Below, piece by piece: positions 44,035 to 54,543 of a stretch of DNA of 64,000 nucleotides. The position numbers and the translations under genes were made by a program. The stretch is from CAWHYG01 sp963833505 (GTDB lineage: Bacteria; Eisenbacteria; RBG-16-71-46; CAIMUX01): NCBI GenBank assembly GCA_963833505.1, contig CAWHYG010000007.1:2232001-2296000 (forward strand). The letters are read 5' to 3'. The stretch's first letter is position 1. Each line of letters begins with the position of its first letter. The notes below the pieces were generated by a model. It ran no database searches and was not told where the DNA came from. It was given only the letters and a program-made list of their open reading frames with translations.

Positions 44035-44370
44035 TGTTGCGGGGTAATGGGTCCGGGTTCGAACACGGCCAGGTAGATGGGGCGTTGAGTCAACGGTTAT
44101 GCGTCAACGCTGAAGGCGGTAGCAGAATCATCGCCGGAACGGGCGGCCGCTCGGTTTCTTCCAGGAATCCGAATCACCTCGCCCCTTTCGGCTGCAAACG
44201 AAACGCGCAAGCCGATCTCGAGGTTGGAGCGCCTCGCCGGGGTTGACGGGTCGCCGAAAACCCGCACTGCATGCACGCGATGAAGGACGCCCGGAATCGC
44301 GGGCCTCTGACGCCTGTCCCGCAGCAGGAGGCAGGCCCCGCGGACGCCGGGAAACGAAGGAGGTCAACCC

Positions 44371-47300
44371 GTGAGGATGCATTTTGTGCTGGTCGCCGCG
44401 GTTCTACTCGTGACCGCCGCGCCCGCATGGTCGATGACCGATCGCATTGTTCCTCTTCCCGCTCAGCTCTCTCCGGAATTCCATGGGCAGAACGACATCC
44501 CGGCCAGGGTCCCCGGCGGCGCCATGGCCGCCCCGGACACCGTCGACTTCGGGTACTTCACCGTCATCGGCGGCAACCTCTACGCCGTGCAGAACGACAG
44601 CTGGACTTTCGACCACGATCCCACGCAGCCGTTCGAAGGCTGGTACGGCGTCGACGAAACCACCAACCGGGGCGCCTATTTCCGCCAGATCACACCGGCG
44701 ATCTGGAGCAGCGATCCGAACAACGTCGAGCCCGCCCCGATCATCGACGGCGCAGGCAGCGCCTGGGTCGGGTTGTTCGAGAGCAGCGCAGACTCCCTCT
44801 GCTGGGACGCGGGTCTGGGCTACGGCAACAACTGGTGCCAGGACCTCGACAGTCCGACCCTGCAGTACGGCGGAAGCGGTTCCGTCACCGTGAGCTTCAA
44901 GTACTTCGAGGACTCTGAGCTCGATTGCGACTACTCCCGCCTCTTCCTGAAGATCGGGTCCACCACCACCGAGCTGAGCGAGCCTGGTTTCACCGGCAAG
45001 TTCGGGACCTACCAGGCGCCCGCCTTTTACAGCCATGACATCAGTCAGAGCGACTTTGGCGGCGCGCCTACCCCCTATGTCATCGCGTTCAAGTTCACTT
45101 CGGACGGTGGCTGGTCCGACGAGGACGGACGCTGGTCCACCACCTACGGTCCGTTCTGCGTCGACGACGTCAACATCGGCAACAGTTCCTACAACTTCGA
45201 CTCCGGTCTCGAGGGCTGGACTCCCAGCCATTGCCCCGGCATCGGCAGCTTCCTGACGATTGCCAACGTCAACAATTACGCCATCCAGAACCCGTGCGGC
45301 TGTCGGTTGGAGAACAACGTCATGGGGTTCGCCGACAGCCACGGCAAGCACCCCACGGGCCAGGAGGAGGCCGCCTACTCGCCCCCGGCCGATCGGAGCA
45401 GCCAGTTCCTGCAATCCCACAACGAGATCTTCGCGCAGTGGGATTCCTATGCGGACATGCCCAAGGCCAATGGCGTCTTCTATCGGCCCGGATGGAACTA
45501 CTACCCCTATATCTGCCCGAACACGGGCAAGCCCGTCTGGTCCCAGAGGATGGGCCAGACCAAATGGCTCTACGGAGGCAACGTGCCCGCGTGCTTCACC
45601 TCCCGGTCCTTCGCCACCGATTCCGGGATCCCGTCGAGCTGCCAGCTCATCAGCTTCGTCTATGAGCTTGAGGCTTCCTGCGACGCCTTCGGGATTCCGC
45701 CCAGCCAATGCACCGGCGTCTCCAATTTCTCGCCGCTCATCGACAATGTCCGGATCCGGATGACTAAGGCCCCCAACGCGCCGGTGATCAGCTACGGGGA
45801 CGGCACGTACTACCAGGACGGTTTCGGTCAGGCGCTGCTCCTCAGCACCACCAACGCCGGCAATGCCGACATTACCTTGAACCTGAACTTCCCGCCGAGC
45901 GACGGCTTGCCGGATCTGCTGGGAGACTCGCTCAGCGTGGTTGGACCGCTGCCCACCGCGAGCACCCGGTGGCTCTCCAAACTCTGGTTCCGCATCCGTC
46001 GCGAAGGGCCGGGGGATCCCAGCATCAACGGCTACACCACGTGGAAGAACCGCGTCTCCCGCGGCCTGAACATCGTCGGGTCGTCCGGCAATTTCACCTG
46101 GGGCATCATGGACTCGGTCCTCATCAACGGGCGCTCGGGCACGAACAAGTTCTTCAGCAACTTCAACGAGCTGGACAACCTATACGTCGGCCCCAACGGG
46201 GGCAAGCAGGACGCCATCATTCCGGACCACATCCTGGGTCCGGGCACCCAGATCCAGTACTTCGTGACCGCCTACTACACCTGCACGCCGTCGATCACCT
46301 GGGTCTTGCCGGACACCAACGGCGGGTTCTACGGCGAGTTCCAGATCCTGCCGAGCTATCGGACGGTCTCCGGGGTGGACCGGTTCCCGTGCGTCCTGTA
46401 CGTCGACGCCGACGCTGTTCCGCTGAACCGGATTGCTGAGACTCCGAGCCTGAGCCGGTTCTACGTCGAGAGAGCGCTGAACAAGATCCTGACCGGTGTC
46501 TATTCGCCGATTCCAAACCCGGCGCCCTGGGATCGGTTCGGCTACCTGGACGCAGCTTCCGACTGGCATGCCTGCTTCTTCCGGAACGTGGGCGGCGATG
46601 CCGGAGCGCCTTTGCCGCAGTTGATGGGCTACACCTTCATGCTCTGCGATCTGGGTTCCAACCCGGCCGGCTCCATGGACACGCGCGACTGGCAGGGTTT
46701 CGACTCGTGGCTGAACACGTCGATTTGCGGGAAGAACGCGACGCAGCAGGGGCTCTTCCTCGCTGGCGATCAGATTGCGGACGACATCATCTATGAATAC
46801 CCGGCCCTGTTGACCGATCTGGGCGCGGCGGTGTCCTGCTGGAACGGGGGGGCGGTTCCCTACAACGATCCCTCCTGCGGGAACGACCAGAATCCGTGCG
46901 TCCATTCTGGTCTACAACACCGGCGGCCCCTGGCAGCCGAGCCTGAACTACGACCTATGGGGCAACTGGTGTCCGCAGCTCTATGGATTCACCGTTCTCG
47001 GGACCGCCGGCGGCGGCATCGGGAACAAGGACTTCTCCAACATCCAGACGAAGAAGGTCACCCAATACGCCCAGGTCACGAACGATGGCAGCTCTCTCGC
47101 GGGGAAGTTCCGGACGGTCCTGAACGGCTATGCCTTGATGCACATGATCACGGGCACGACGCCGGATACCTGCCGGACGGCCGACACCCTGTCGATCATG
47201 ACCGCCGCGGCCACCGACCTGAAGGACGCCATCAAATGGACGCTCAACATTGGCGATCCGACGGTGCTGGCCGGACTGTGCGTCGATCCGTGCACGGACC

Positions 47301-47623
47301 GGACGGCGGTGCCGCCGAGTCAGGGCATCGCGGACGGAGGGCCGATCAACCGGCTCTACCAGAACAGTCCGAATCCGTTCAACCCGCGAACGACCATTTC
47401 GTTTTCGCTGGCGAAGGACGGATCGGCCAGGCTCGTCGTTTTCGACTTGAACGGCCGAAAGGTCAAGACGCTGGTGGATGGTCCGCAGAAGGCGGGACCT
47501 CATCAGGTCGTATGGGACGGCACCAATGACGCGGGCCAGAGGGTCGCGGCCGGCGTCTACTGGAGCCAGCTCACCGTCGGCAGCTACCGGTCGAACAAGA
47601 AAATGGTGATCCTGAGGCAGTAA
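44371..47623 (+). CDS. Large secreted protein with FlgD-like sorting domain, one frame break
   Basis: The GTG start at 44371 is 6 bases after AAGGAGG; the signal peptide MHFVLVAAVLLVTAAPAWS follows. The ~1,083-residue protein has a jelly-roll-like region (YNFDSGLEGWTPSHCPG, similar to choice-of-anchor or MAM-like domains), several Cys, and a long uncharacterised middle. It ends in a FlgD-like domain (NSPNPFNPRTTISFSLAKDG, VFDLNGRKVKTL, GVYWSQLTVG, KKMVILRQ). The frame moves at 46903-46909 (CATTCTG): upstream reads to NPCV, downstream resumes LVYNTGGPWQPSLNYD. Removing one base fuses them. The function is unknown; surface display is inferred. Confidence 0.8.
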
Positions 47624-47845
47624 CCTTGGCTCCGCGCCGCACACCAGGCCGCCTGGAGGGCGGGCTGCGCGCGCCTTGTCCTGACGGGCATCTCCGATGC
47701 CTCGCGACGGGCGTTCATGGGTAACGCGGGCCAGCGCCCGCGGCTGCCGATCTCAGAGGTCAATTGGCGGGAGGGTGAAGGAGGTCTGCGCTCCGTCACC
47801 TTCCCGTCTGTCCCTTCGGGGCCCGCGATACTTCTGGAGGTGCTC

Positions 47846-49246
47846 ATGTCATCGCGAGACAACCGCAAGTTCGAGCTTCACCGGGCTGCCATCCTGGTCC
47901 TTTCGCTCTCCCTCCTGTCCGCGGCCGCCATGACGGCACGCGCATGCCAGCCCTCGATCCGTTTCACCTCCATCCCGGCGTACGGCTCCGGCGGCTACGC
48001 TTGCGGCCGGATCCACTGCGCGGATCCGCTCAGCTACGGCATTGCCACCTACATCTTTGTCGAAGGGTCCGGATGGTGGACCAAGCCCAGCTTCGTTCAG
48101 CCGATCACCCCCATCGCGGCCGATTCCACCTGGTGCGTGGACGTCGCCACCGGCGGCAGCGATATCTATGCCACGCGGATCCGCGTGGCGCTGGTTCCGC
48201 TCGCTTCAAACCCGCCGCAGTGCGGGCCGTGCTGCGCACCACCCGATCTGTCCGGATACGCACTGGCCGAGGCCGATACCGCCCGCGCCCCGCGCATCGT
48301 CTCCTTCGCCGGATACCAGTGGGGCGTCAAGGCCAGCGTGGGTCCGGTCGGCCCCGGTGGGACGCAGTTCTCCGATAGCACGAACAGCGTCTGGGTGGAC
48401 GATGCCGGCCTGCACCTGAAGCTGCGGAAGAGGAGCTCAGCGTGGTATGGGGCGGAGGTGATCCTGCGGGAGTCGTTCGGCTACCACTGCTACTCGTTTG
48501 ACATGTTCGGACCATTGGGGACGCTCGACACGGCCGTTGTCGTCGGGGCGTTCACCTGGGACAATGATGCCTGCCCTTACCACCGGGAGATGGACATCGA
48601 GCTCCTCAAGAACCGGTCCGATACCCTCAACGCCCAATATGTCGTCCAACCGTGGAGCGTCCCCGGCAACCTTCACCGCTGGGATCTGCCGCGAGGCGTG
48701 AGCTTCGCCGAGCACTCCCTTTGCTGGGAGCCCGATTCGGCGGCATTCCAGAGCTGGGGAGTTCGGGGCGGCAATCCGGTCCCGTCACCGCTTCAATCCT
48801 GGACGTACGTCGGGGCGGGCGTTCCGGCCCCAGGTACGGAGAACTTCCGCTTCAACATCTGGTTGCAACACGGAGTCCCTCCCGGCAACGGCCAGGAAGT
48901 GGAGATCGTTCTCCGCAGTTTCGCCGTCCTGGATCCGGCCGGGGTTGCCTGGAGGGACGGCGCTTCCGTGTCCCCGATCCCTTGGTCAATCCATCCAAAC
49001 CCGTTCCGGGATCGAACAACGATCACCTATCTGCTGGATGCACCCGGACCTCTCCTGCTTCACGTCTATACCCTGGACGGCATTCTCGTGCAGTCGCTCA
49101 GCCGATTTTCGGCACAGCCGGGCGAGTGCCGGCTCTCCTGGCCGGCAACGGACCAAAGCGGCCGCCACCTGCCGAGCGGCGTGTACTATCTACAGCTCCA
49201 GGCCCGAGGCCGGACGGATTGCAGGAAGGCCGTGGTCATTCGGTGA
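47846..49246 (+). CDS. Secreted GH16-like glycoside hydrolase with FlgD-like domain
   Basis: The start at 47846 follows GGAGGT. The protein is 466 residues. After a signal peptide (AAILVLSLSLLSAAAMTARA) comes a small N-terminal domain, then a jelly-roll (YQWGVKASVGPVGPGG; GLHLKLRKRSSAWYGAEVIL; YSFDMFGPLGTLDTAVVVGA). It contains the GH16 catalytic pattern E-x-D-x-E (YHREMDIELLKN), whose two Glu act as nucleophile and acid/base. GH16 enzymes cut beta-1,3/1,4-glucans and galactans. The end is a FlgD-like sorting domain (HPNPFRDRTTITYLLDAPGP, SGVYYLQLQARG, KAVVIR). Confidence 0.8.
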   Translation: MSSRDNRKFELHRAAILVLSLSLLSAAAMTARACQPSIRFTSIPAYGSGGYACGRIHCADPLSYGIATYIFVEGSGWWTKPSFVQPITPIAADSTWCVDVATGGSDIYATRIRVALVPLASNPPQCGPCCAPPDLSGYALAEADTARAPRIVSFAGYQWGVKASVGPVGPGGTQFSDSTNSVWVDDAGLHLKLRKRSSAWYGAEVILRESFGYHCYSFDMFGPLGTLDTAVVVGAFTWDNDACPYHREMDIELLKNRSDTLNAQYVVQPWSVPGNLHRWDLPRGVSFAEHSLCWEPDSAAFQSWGVRGGNPVPSPLQSWTYVGAGVPAPGTENFRFNIWLQHGVPPGNGQEVEIVLRSFAVLDPAGVAWRDGASVSPIPWSIHPNPFRDRTTITYLLDAPGPLLLHVYTLDGILVQSLSRFSAQPGECRLSWPATDQSGRHLPSGVYYLQLQARGRTDCRKAVVIR

Positions 49247-49275
49247 TATCGAACGACCCTGTCAAGGGGTCACGG

Positions 49276-49304
49276 AGGCCGCTTCCCGAGGTGGGGGGCG
49301 GCCT
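49276..49304. terminator. Possible terminator
   Basis: AGGCCGC pairs with GCGGCCT over a 15-nt loop, 30 bases after the GH16-like gene. The trailing TCGCCGTTTCG is only weakly T-rich. Confidence 0.4.
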
Positions 49305-49519
49305 TCGCCGTTTCGGCGTGTGGAGTCGAGGGGGATGGAGAAGGCACGGCGCTTCGACGACGAGCCGCTTGCGCAGAGGCTCGCAACTATTGAGACAGCC
49401 ACGATCGAAGGTGCGGGATGGGCCGCAGCCGCTCGGCATGCCAGAATCAGCGACGTACTACAACCCCAACTCTTTGGGATGAACGAATAGAGTCAACAAG
49501 GGAGGAGCAGAAACCAACC

Positions 49520-49852
49520 ATGAGACTGACCTATACGATCAACTTCGTCGACGATATGCAGAAGGCGATTGATTTCTACAAGGATCGGCTGGGACTTGCC
49601 CTTCGATTCCAATCTCCCGAATGGAGCGAGTTCGACACCGGACCGACGACGCTCGCGCTGCACCTGGCCTCACCGAAGAATCCGGCCGGGACTTTCCAAC
49701 TGGGATTCGCGGTCCCGGACATCGACGCGGCCTACGCGAGGATGAAGGCAATCGGTGTCGAGTTCACTTCACCCCCGACCGAACTGCACGGGAGCCGGAT
49801 CGCGAGATTCCGGGACTCCCAGGGAAGCGAGTGCAGCGTGAGCGGCAAGTAG
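49520..49852 (+). CDS. VOC/glyoxalase-family protein
   Basis: 110 residues from the ATG at 49520; GGAGGAG lies 14-20 bases upstream. It has a single VOC fold: INFVDDMQKAIDFYKDRLGL, then LALHLASP, GFAVPDIDAAYARMKAIGVE, and RIARFRDSQGSECSV. The N-terminal FYKDRLGL and C-terminal F-x-D-x-x-G-x-x are the usual motifs. Metal ligands are not obvious. Members act as glyoxalases, bleomycin-resistance proteins or dioxygenases, so the role is not assignable. From 49853 to 50160 I see no supportable gene. Confidence 0.82.
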   Translation: MRLTYTINFVDDMQKAIDFYKDRLGLALRFQSPEWSEFDTGPTTLALHLASPKNPAGTFQLGFAVPDIDAAYARMKAIGVEFTSPPTELHGSRIARFRDSQGSECSVSGK

Positions 49853-50163
49853 AGCACCGCTCCCGCCCTGGCTCGAGTCCGAGAGGTCTTGGATTACATA
49901 CGCCAAACCGTCGCCGCCTCCTTTCGACCACCCGCACTTCGTGGCACGCGGGTCCCTCCGACGCCCAGTTACAGGCTGCCCGGTCACGGGTCTGGGCGCC
50001 CGCCTTGCGCCCGGTGTGGGTACGAGGGTCTGATGGCCCTCTCGTACGAAGGGAAACGACCCGGAAAGGCACTGGAGATCGCCCGTGCGCTCGACTATCT
50101 TCGATTCCGGTCACACGGAGCGAGTCCAAAGGCGTCCGGAGGACGATGAAGTGTCCGGTCCGA

Positions 50164-50309
50164 TGAAGAGCATGCGCCTGCGGCAGATCGGCGCGGTGAG
50201 GGTGTCGCCGGACGGGCTCTACCCGCGCACCCCGCACCTCCCCCAGGAGCCCAAAATCCTGCAGGATGTCATGGATCGGATGACGGGCTGGCTGGGAGAG
50301 CATGTGTGA
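50164..50309 (+). CDS. Short hypothetical protein or gene fragment
   Basis: The frame, open from 50085, includes RVSPDGLYPRTPHLPQEPKI and ends MTGWLGEHV. Its stop overlaps the next start (GTGTGA). The Y-P-R-T-P-H-L-P run recalls a motif seen in some nucleotidyl-transfer/RNA-ligase-type proteins, but too little is present to assign it. It may be the tail of a lost gene retained because of translational coupling. Confidence 0.3.
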
Positions 50310-51583
50310 ATGAACACGCCATGACCGATTCAACCATGACCGCGCTCGCGAGCTCCCCTCTGCGCCCGGTCACCCTCGCCATCTTTGTCATCACCTACGC
50401 CGGGATCGCCGTGGGGCGAGTGCCGGGGCTGAAGCTCAACCGTGTCGGCATCGCCCTGCTCGGCTGCATTGCGCTCATGATCTTCGGCGGAATCAGCACC
50501 GCCGATGCCGTCTCCTATATCAACTGGCCGACGGTCTTCCTGCTCTTCGGTTTCTTTGTCGTCTCCGCGCAGCTTCGCCTCGCGGGATTCTACGACCGGG
50601 TGGCGAGCCAGTTCTCCGCCCGGCTGGGCCACCCGGCGCGGTTTCTGCTGCTGGTGATGCTGATCACCGGCGGCCTCTCCGCCTTTCTCAACCACGACAT
50701 CGTCTGCTTCGTCTTCGCCCCCATCGTGGGCGCGGCGCTTCTGCGCAAGGGGCTCAACCCCGTGCCGTTTCTGATCGCGATGGCCATCGCCAGCAACATC
50801 GGCGCAGCCGCGACCTTGATCGGCAATCCGCAGGACATGCTCATCGGCCAGGTGGCGGGCCTCGGTTTCGGCCGTTATCTCCTCTGGAGCGCCGTCCCGG
50901 TCGCCTTCGCCATGGCCGCGGCCTACGGGATCATCTGGGCGTTGTCGCGGCGGCGCCTCGTCTCCGACCTGACCGACGCGCGCGGAGAGCAGCCCATCGG
51001 TCATCCCTACAACCGGGCCCACACGATCAAGGGTCTGGTGATCCTGGCCGTAGCCGTCGGTCTGTTTTTCTCGCCGATTCCGAAGGAGGTCATCGCGCTG
51101 GCCGCCGCCGGCATCCATCTGGCCAGCACGAAGTTTCGCACCGAGGACCTGCTGGGCCTCGTGGAATGGCCCCTCCTCGTGCTCTTCATCGCGCTCTTCG
51201 TCATCACCGGGGCGCTGCAGTCCTCCGGCTGGGGCGAACAGATGATGTTGTGGCTGGCGCGCGGGGGCTTTCACATCAACAGCCCGGGCGTTCTCGTGCT
51301 GACCACGGCGGGGCTTTCCAATCTGATCAACAACTCGGCCGCGGTGATGCTCCTGCTCAAGGTGCTCAATCTCTCCCGCCCGACCACCGCCTACATCCTG
51401 GCGCTGTCGAACAGCTTCGGCGGCAGCCTCATCATCACCGGCAGCGTCTCCAGCATCATCGTGGTCCAGCAGGCCAAGGAACTCGGGATCCGGATCTCCT
51501 TCCGCGATTTTGCCCGGCTGGGCGTGCCGGTGACTCTGGTCGCGTTGGCCGGTCTGATGGTCTGGATCGCGCTGGTCGGGTAG
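50306..51583 (+). CDS. SLC13/ArsB-like anion permease
   Basis: 425 residues with about eleven membrane helices. The GTG start at 50306 overlaps the preceding stop; ATG at 50321 is an alternative. Repeated motifs for the ion-transporter fold are visible: GGLSAFLNHDIVCFVFAPIV and AGLSNLINNSAAVMLLLKVL (the paired N/D-x-x-x hairpin-like regions), and ASNIGAAATLIGNPQDMLIG (the conserved T-x-x-G-N-P). This is the CitM/ArsB/SLC13 superfamily of dicarboxylate, citrate, sulfate or arsenite carriers. The substrate is not assignable. Confidence 0.85.
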   Translation: MNEHAMTDSTMTALASSPLRPVTLAIFVITYAGIAVGRVPGLKLNRVGIALLGCIALMIFGGISTADAVSYINWPTVFLLFGFFVVSAQLRLAGFYDRVASQFSARLGHPARFLLLVMLITGGLSAFLNHDIVCFVFAPIVGAALLRKGLNPVPFLIAMAIASNIGAAATLIGNPQDMLIGQVAGLGFGRYLLWSAVPVAFAMAAAYGIIWALSRRRLVSDLTDARGEQPIGHPYNRAHTIKGLVILAVAVGLFFSPIPKEVIALAAAGIHLASTKFRTEDLLGLVEWPLLVLFIALFVITGALQSSGWGEQMMLWLARGGFHINSPGVLVLTTAGLSNLINNSAAVMLLLKVLNLSRPTTAYILALSNSFGGSLIITGSVSSIIVVQQAKELGIRISFRDFARLGVPVTLVALAGLMVWIALVG

Positions 51584-51606
51584 GTCGACGGCGGTGGGGG
51601 ATGCGG

Positions 51607-54324
51607 TCAGAACCAACCGGGTGTCGCTCTCGGTGACGCGCAGTGCCTGGTCGGATCCGGCCCATCACCGAACCAAGACGAAGGGACGGCTCGACTCTCC
51701 TGATTCGTTTCGGCGTGCAGGTCGGGAATCCGGGTCGCCAGAGGGACGTTCCCAAAGACGCAGACCAGCGGGAAAGCCGGGACGGCCGGCCGCGGATTGC
51801 GGGCGCCGTCCCGAGAACCTGCCGAATCGAGCGCAGCCGCCCGCTCCATCAAGGTCTCTGCGAGGAGCGCGGCGAGCGCTCCGCGCGGGCCGGCGCTCAT
51901 GGACGCTGACCGATTTCTCCAGCCCTGGTCGAGAATCTGCTGCGCCTGCAACCGCTCCGCCTGGGCGAGCCGGGGGTCTGTCCGCAGCCGGGCGGAGAGA
52001 AGCAGCGCCCGCGCGATCGCCCGGTCCGCTGCGCCAAACGAGGGCTGGTTCGCGTGCTCGTCCCGCACCTTGACCGACGCGCGAAGATGAGCGAGGGCCG
52101 AGTCCAGGTCGGCCGCCGACCCGGTGCGTTCCGCGCGCTCCAGCCAGGCCGCGCCCCAGTTGTGATAGAAGGAGGCGTGGTTGGTCCAGACTTCCTTGAA
52201 AGCGCTGCCCGCGTTATCACGGGCGAACAAGCGCAGAGCGTCGTCAATCATCGGCAGGCTGTCGAGAGCGGCGCCGAGGTCGGCCATCGACTCCCCGAGG
52301 TCGTTCTGTAGAAGCCCTTCATCTTCCGCGCGAGACGCCGCGGCGATACGGGACGGAGGGTACTGCATGAGTGCTGGGTCGGTGAGCTCGCTCCAGGCTT
52401 TCTGTCGCCGCAGCAGACTCAATCGAAGGTGCGCGACCGGATTCTCGTAGAAAGCAAGCGCCGCCTGGGCCAGCCCGATGCCCGACAGAGGATGCTGGAC
52501 GCCGAGACGCGCCGCCGTGCCGTACACCTCATTGGTGCTGTCCAGCGCGGCGAGCCCCCGCGGCTTCCACTCGACCGAGTTCGCTTCCGACCAGTAGGCA
52601 ACGGCGTTCTCCAACTCTTGCGGATCCGACTCCATGTCGGCGAGAAAGTAGTGCGTCTCTCCGAGGCGCCAGAGAATGAAGCGGAGAAGCACGGAGCTAT
52701 ACGGCTGCGATGGCATTTGATCGAGACGCTGCCGGGCCTCTTTGAGGGACTTGTCCGCCTGGAGAAGGCCGTCTTGCGTCTGCTGGCCCAGGTGAATCCT
52801 GACTTCCGCCTCTTGGAGGAGATCGCAAACGGCGTTTCTTTCCGCCGTGATCTCGGCTCGAGACCAGGATCGCGCCGGGGACCGGACGCTTTGCCGGAGG
52901 ACAACCGTCGCCCCGACGAGCAGCATGGCCGTTCCTGCCGCGGCGGCGGCAAGTGCAAGCCGTCGCCGTCGCCGCAAACTTCGCGCGACGCGCCACCCGA
53001 TCTTCCCGGTCGACACGGTCTGCCCGGCCAGGTGCCGGCGTAGATCGGCGGCCATGTCCTCGGCCGTGGGATAACGGTCATCAGGGTTCTTTCGAAGCGC
53101 CTTGTCCAGAATCGCTTCCACCGGACCGCGGAGCTCGGGGCGCAGCGACCCTGCCGGCCGAGGCTCGGATTGCAGGACGGCCGCCAGCGCGGCACCGATC
53201 TCGCTCGGAACGTCATAAGGCATCCGGCCGGTCAGAAGCTCATAGCTGATGACGCCCAGAGCATAGACATCGGTTCGTTCATCGATGAGCTGCGGATCTC
53301 CCCGGGCCTGTTCCGGGCTCATGTAACGGAGCGTGCCGATGATCTGTCCGGCCTGCGTCATGGCCGCGCTCGGGCGCGCGTCGAGGTCGAAGAGCCGTGC
53401 GATGCCGAAGTCGAGAACCTTGGGCTGGCCGTCTTCGCAGACGATCACGTTCTCGGGCTTGAGATCCCGATGGATGATGCCGTGCTTGTGCGCGTGACCG
53501 ACGGCCTCGCAGATGCGGGCCAGAAGCTCCAACCGGCCTTTGTCGCTGGCGCGCTCGGGGCGGAACGAAACGGCCCGCCCCAGGTCCTCGGATCGTGGCT
53601 TACCCGAGGCTACGGCCCGCCCCAGGTCCTTGAATCGTTGCTCACCGGTGGGTACGGCCCGCGCCAGCTCCTCGGATCGTGGGTCACGTATGGCTGCCGC
53701 TCGCCCCTGTTCCTCGGACCGTGCATCGCCCGTGGCTCCCGCGGCGAAATCCCGTAAGGGCCGCCCGTCGACGAACTCCATGGCGAGATAGGGGTCGTTC
53801 CCCTCGGTCGCCTCCAGGTGTCCCGCCTCGAGGAAGTGCACGATTCCCGGATGGTCGAGACGGCGCAGCGCGTTGGCCTCCGTCCGAAAACGGGATCGAA
53901 GCGGAGCCGCCGGGCTCCGCGAGCGAAGGACTTTGAGGGCGATTTTCCGTCCGATTGGCGCCGGTGGAAGATCTACGAGTCGCCCTAAAGGTCCGGTAGC
54001 GCCCGGGCTCGGTTGGCCGGGATCCTCCGCGAGGTAGACGACGCCCATGGAGCCTTCCCCGAGCCGGCGCAAGATGTGAAACCGGCCAAGAGTGGCCGGA
54101 ATTGGCGCATCCGGAGGGAATCGCTTGTCGTGGATCGCAAGCAACTCCATGACTTCCTGCCGCAGAGAGTCCTCATTCCGGCATCGCTCCTCCAAGGCGG
54201 CAGAGCGCTGTTCGGGCGACAACGTGTGAAACTCCAGGAAGAGATCCCGCGCGCGCGTGTAGAGTTCCTGGTCGATGGCCGCTCCTGTTCTCCAGATCAA
54301 ACCGTCGGAATCATGATACGCCAC
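51607..54324 (-). CDS. PknB-type Ser/Thr protein kinase with TM helix and helical-repeat tail
   Basis: 905 residues; GTG at 54324 is the most upstream start. Kinase domain ~95-440: G-loop LGEGSMGVVYLAE, VAIK-type Lys (KIALKVLR), HRDLKPENV catalytic loop, DFGIAR, APE-like SPEQARG. A membrane helix lies near 480-500 (LALAAAAAGTAMLLVGATVV). The tail of ~390 residues is helical and TPR-like. The region between hinge and catalytic loop has an unusual four-fold insert (RSEELARAVPTGEQ-like, 14 residues each). The extreme C-terminus (PSSWFGDGPDPTRHC) looks like read-through of non-conserved DNA. Confidence 0.85.
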   Translation of the reverse strand: MAYHDSDGLIWRTGAAIDQELYTRARDLFLEFHTLSPEQRSAALEERCRNEDSLRQEVMELLAIHDKRFPPDAPIPATLGRFHILRRLGEGSMGVVYLAEDPGQPSPGATGPLGRLVDLPPAPIGRKIALKVLRSRSPAAPLRSRFRTEANALRRLDHPGIVHFLEAGHLEATEGNDPYLAMEFVDGRPLRDFAAGATGDARSEEQGRAAAIRDPRSEELARAVPTGEQRFKDLGRAVASGKPRSEDLGRAVSFRPERASDKGRLELLARICEAVGHAHKHGIIHRDLKPENVIVCEDGQPKVLDFGIARLFDLDARPSAAMTQAGQIIGTLRYMSPEQARGDPQLIDERTDVYALGVISYELLTGRMPYDVPSEIGAALAAVLQSEPRPAGSLRPELRGPVEAILDKALRKNPDDRYPTAEDMAADLRRHLAGQTVSTGKIGWRVARSLRRRRRLALAAAAAGTAMLLVGATVVLRQSVRSPARSWSRAEITAERNAVCDLLQEAEVRIHLGQQTQDGLLQADKSLKEARQRLDQMPSQPYSSVLLRFILWRLGETHYFLADMESDPQELENAVAYWSEANSVEWKPRGLAALDSTNEVYGTAARLGVQHPLSGIGLAQAALAFYENPVAHLRLSLLRRQKAWSELTDPALMQYPPSRIAAASRAEDEGLLQNDLGESMADLGAALDSLPMIDDALRLFARDNAGSAFKEVWTNHASFYHNWGAAWLERAERTGSAADLDSALAHLRASVKVRDEHANQPSFGAADRAIARALLLSARLRTDPRLAQAERLQAQQILDQGWRNRSASMSAGPRGALAALLAETLMERAAALDSAGSRDGARNPRPAVPAFPLVCVFGNVPLATRIPDLHAETNQESRAVPSSWFGDGPDPTRHCASPRATPGWF
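53565..53735 (-). repeat. Four 42-bp tandem repeats inside kinase gene
   Basis: Units of about 42 bp, with cores such as CGGCCCGCCCCAGGTCCT, occur four times, in frame, encoding RSEDLGRAV-like 14-residue units inside the kinase domain. Confidence 0.7.
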
Positions 54325-54543
54325 GCCGAGCGACCGCGTGCCCCTTGAGGCGGAGCGCTACAAGGACCGGATCTCGCCTTGCCGCCGCGACGATCCCGGT
54401 ACGAACTTCCCTTCCGCGTAGTCAGCGTTGGTGGTCGAGCGGGGGCGCGGCTCTCCGGCTCGAAATCGCTCCGGAGCGACGATTCCCCGCAGAGGATCAT
54501 CCCGTCCCGGCCCAGAGCGATGGGCCCGACCCCGGATGTCCCC

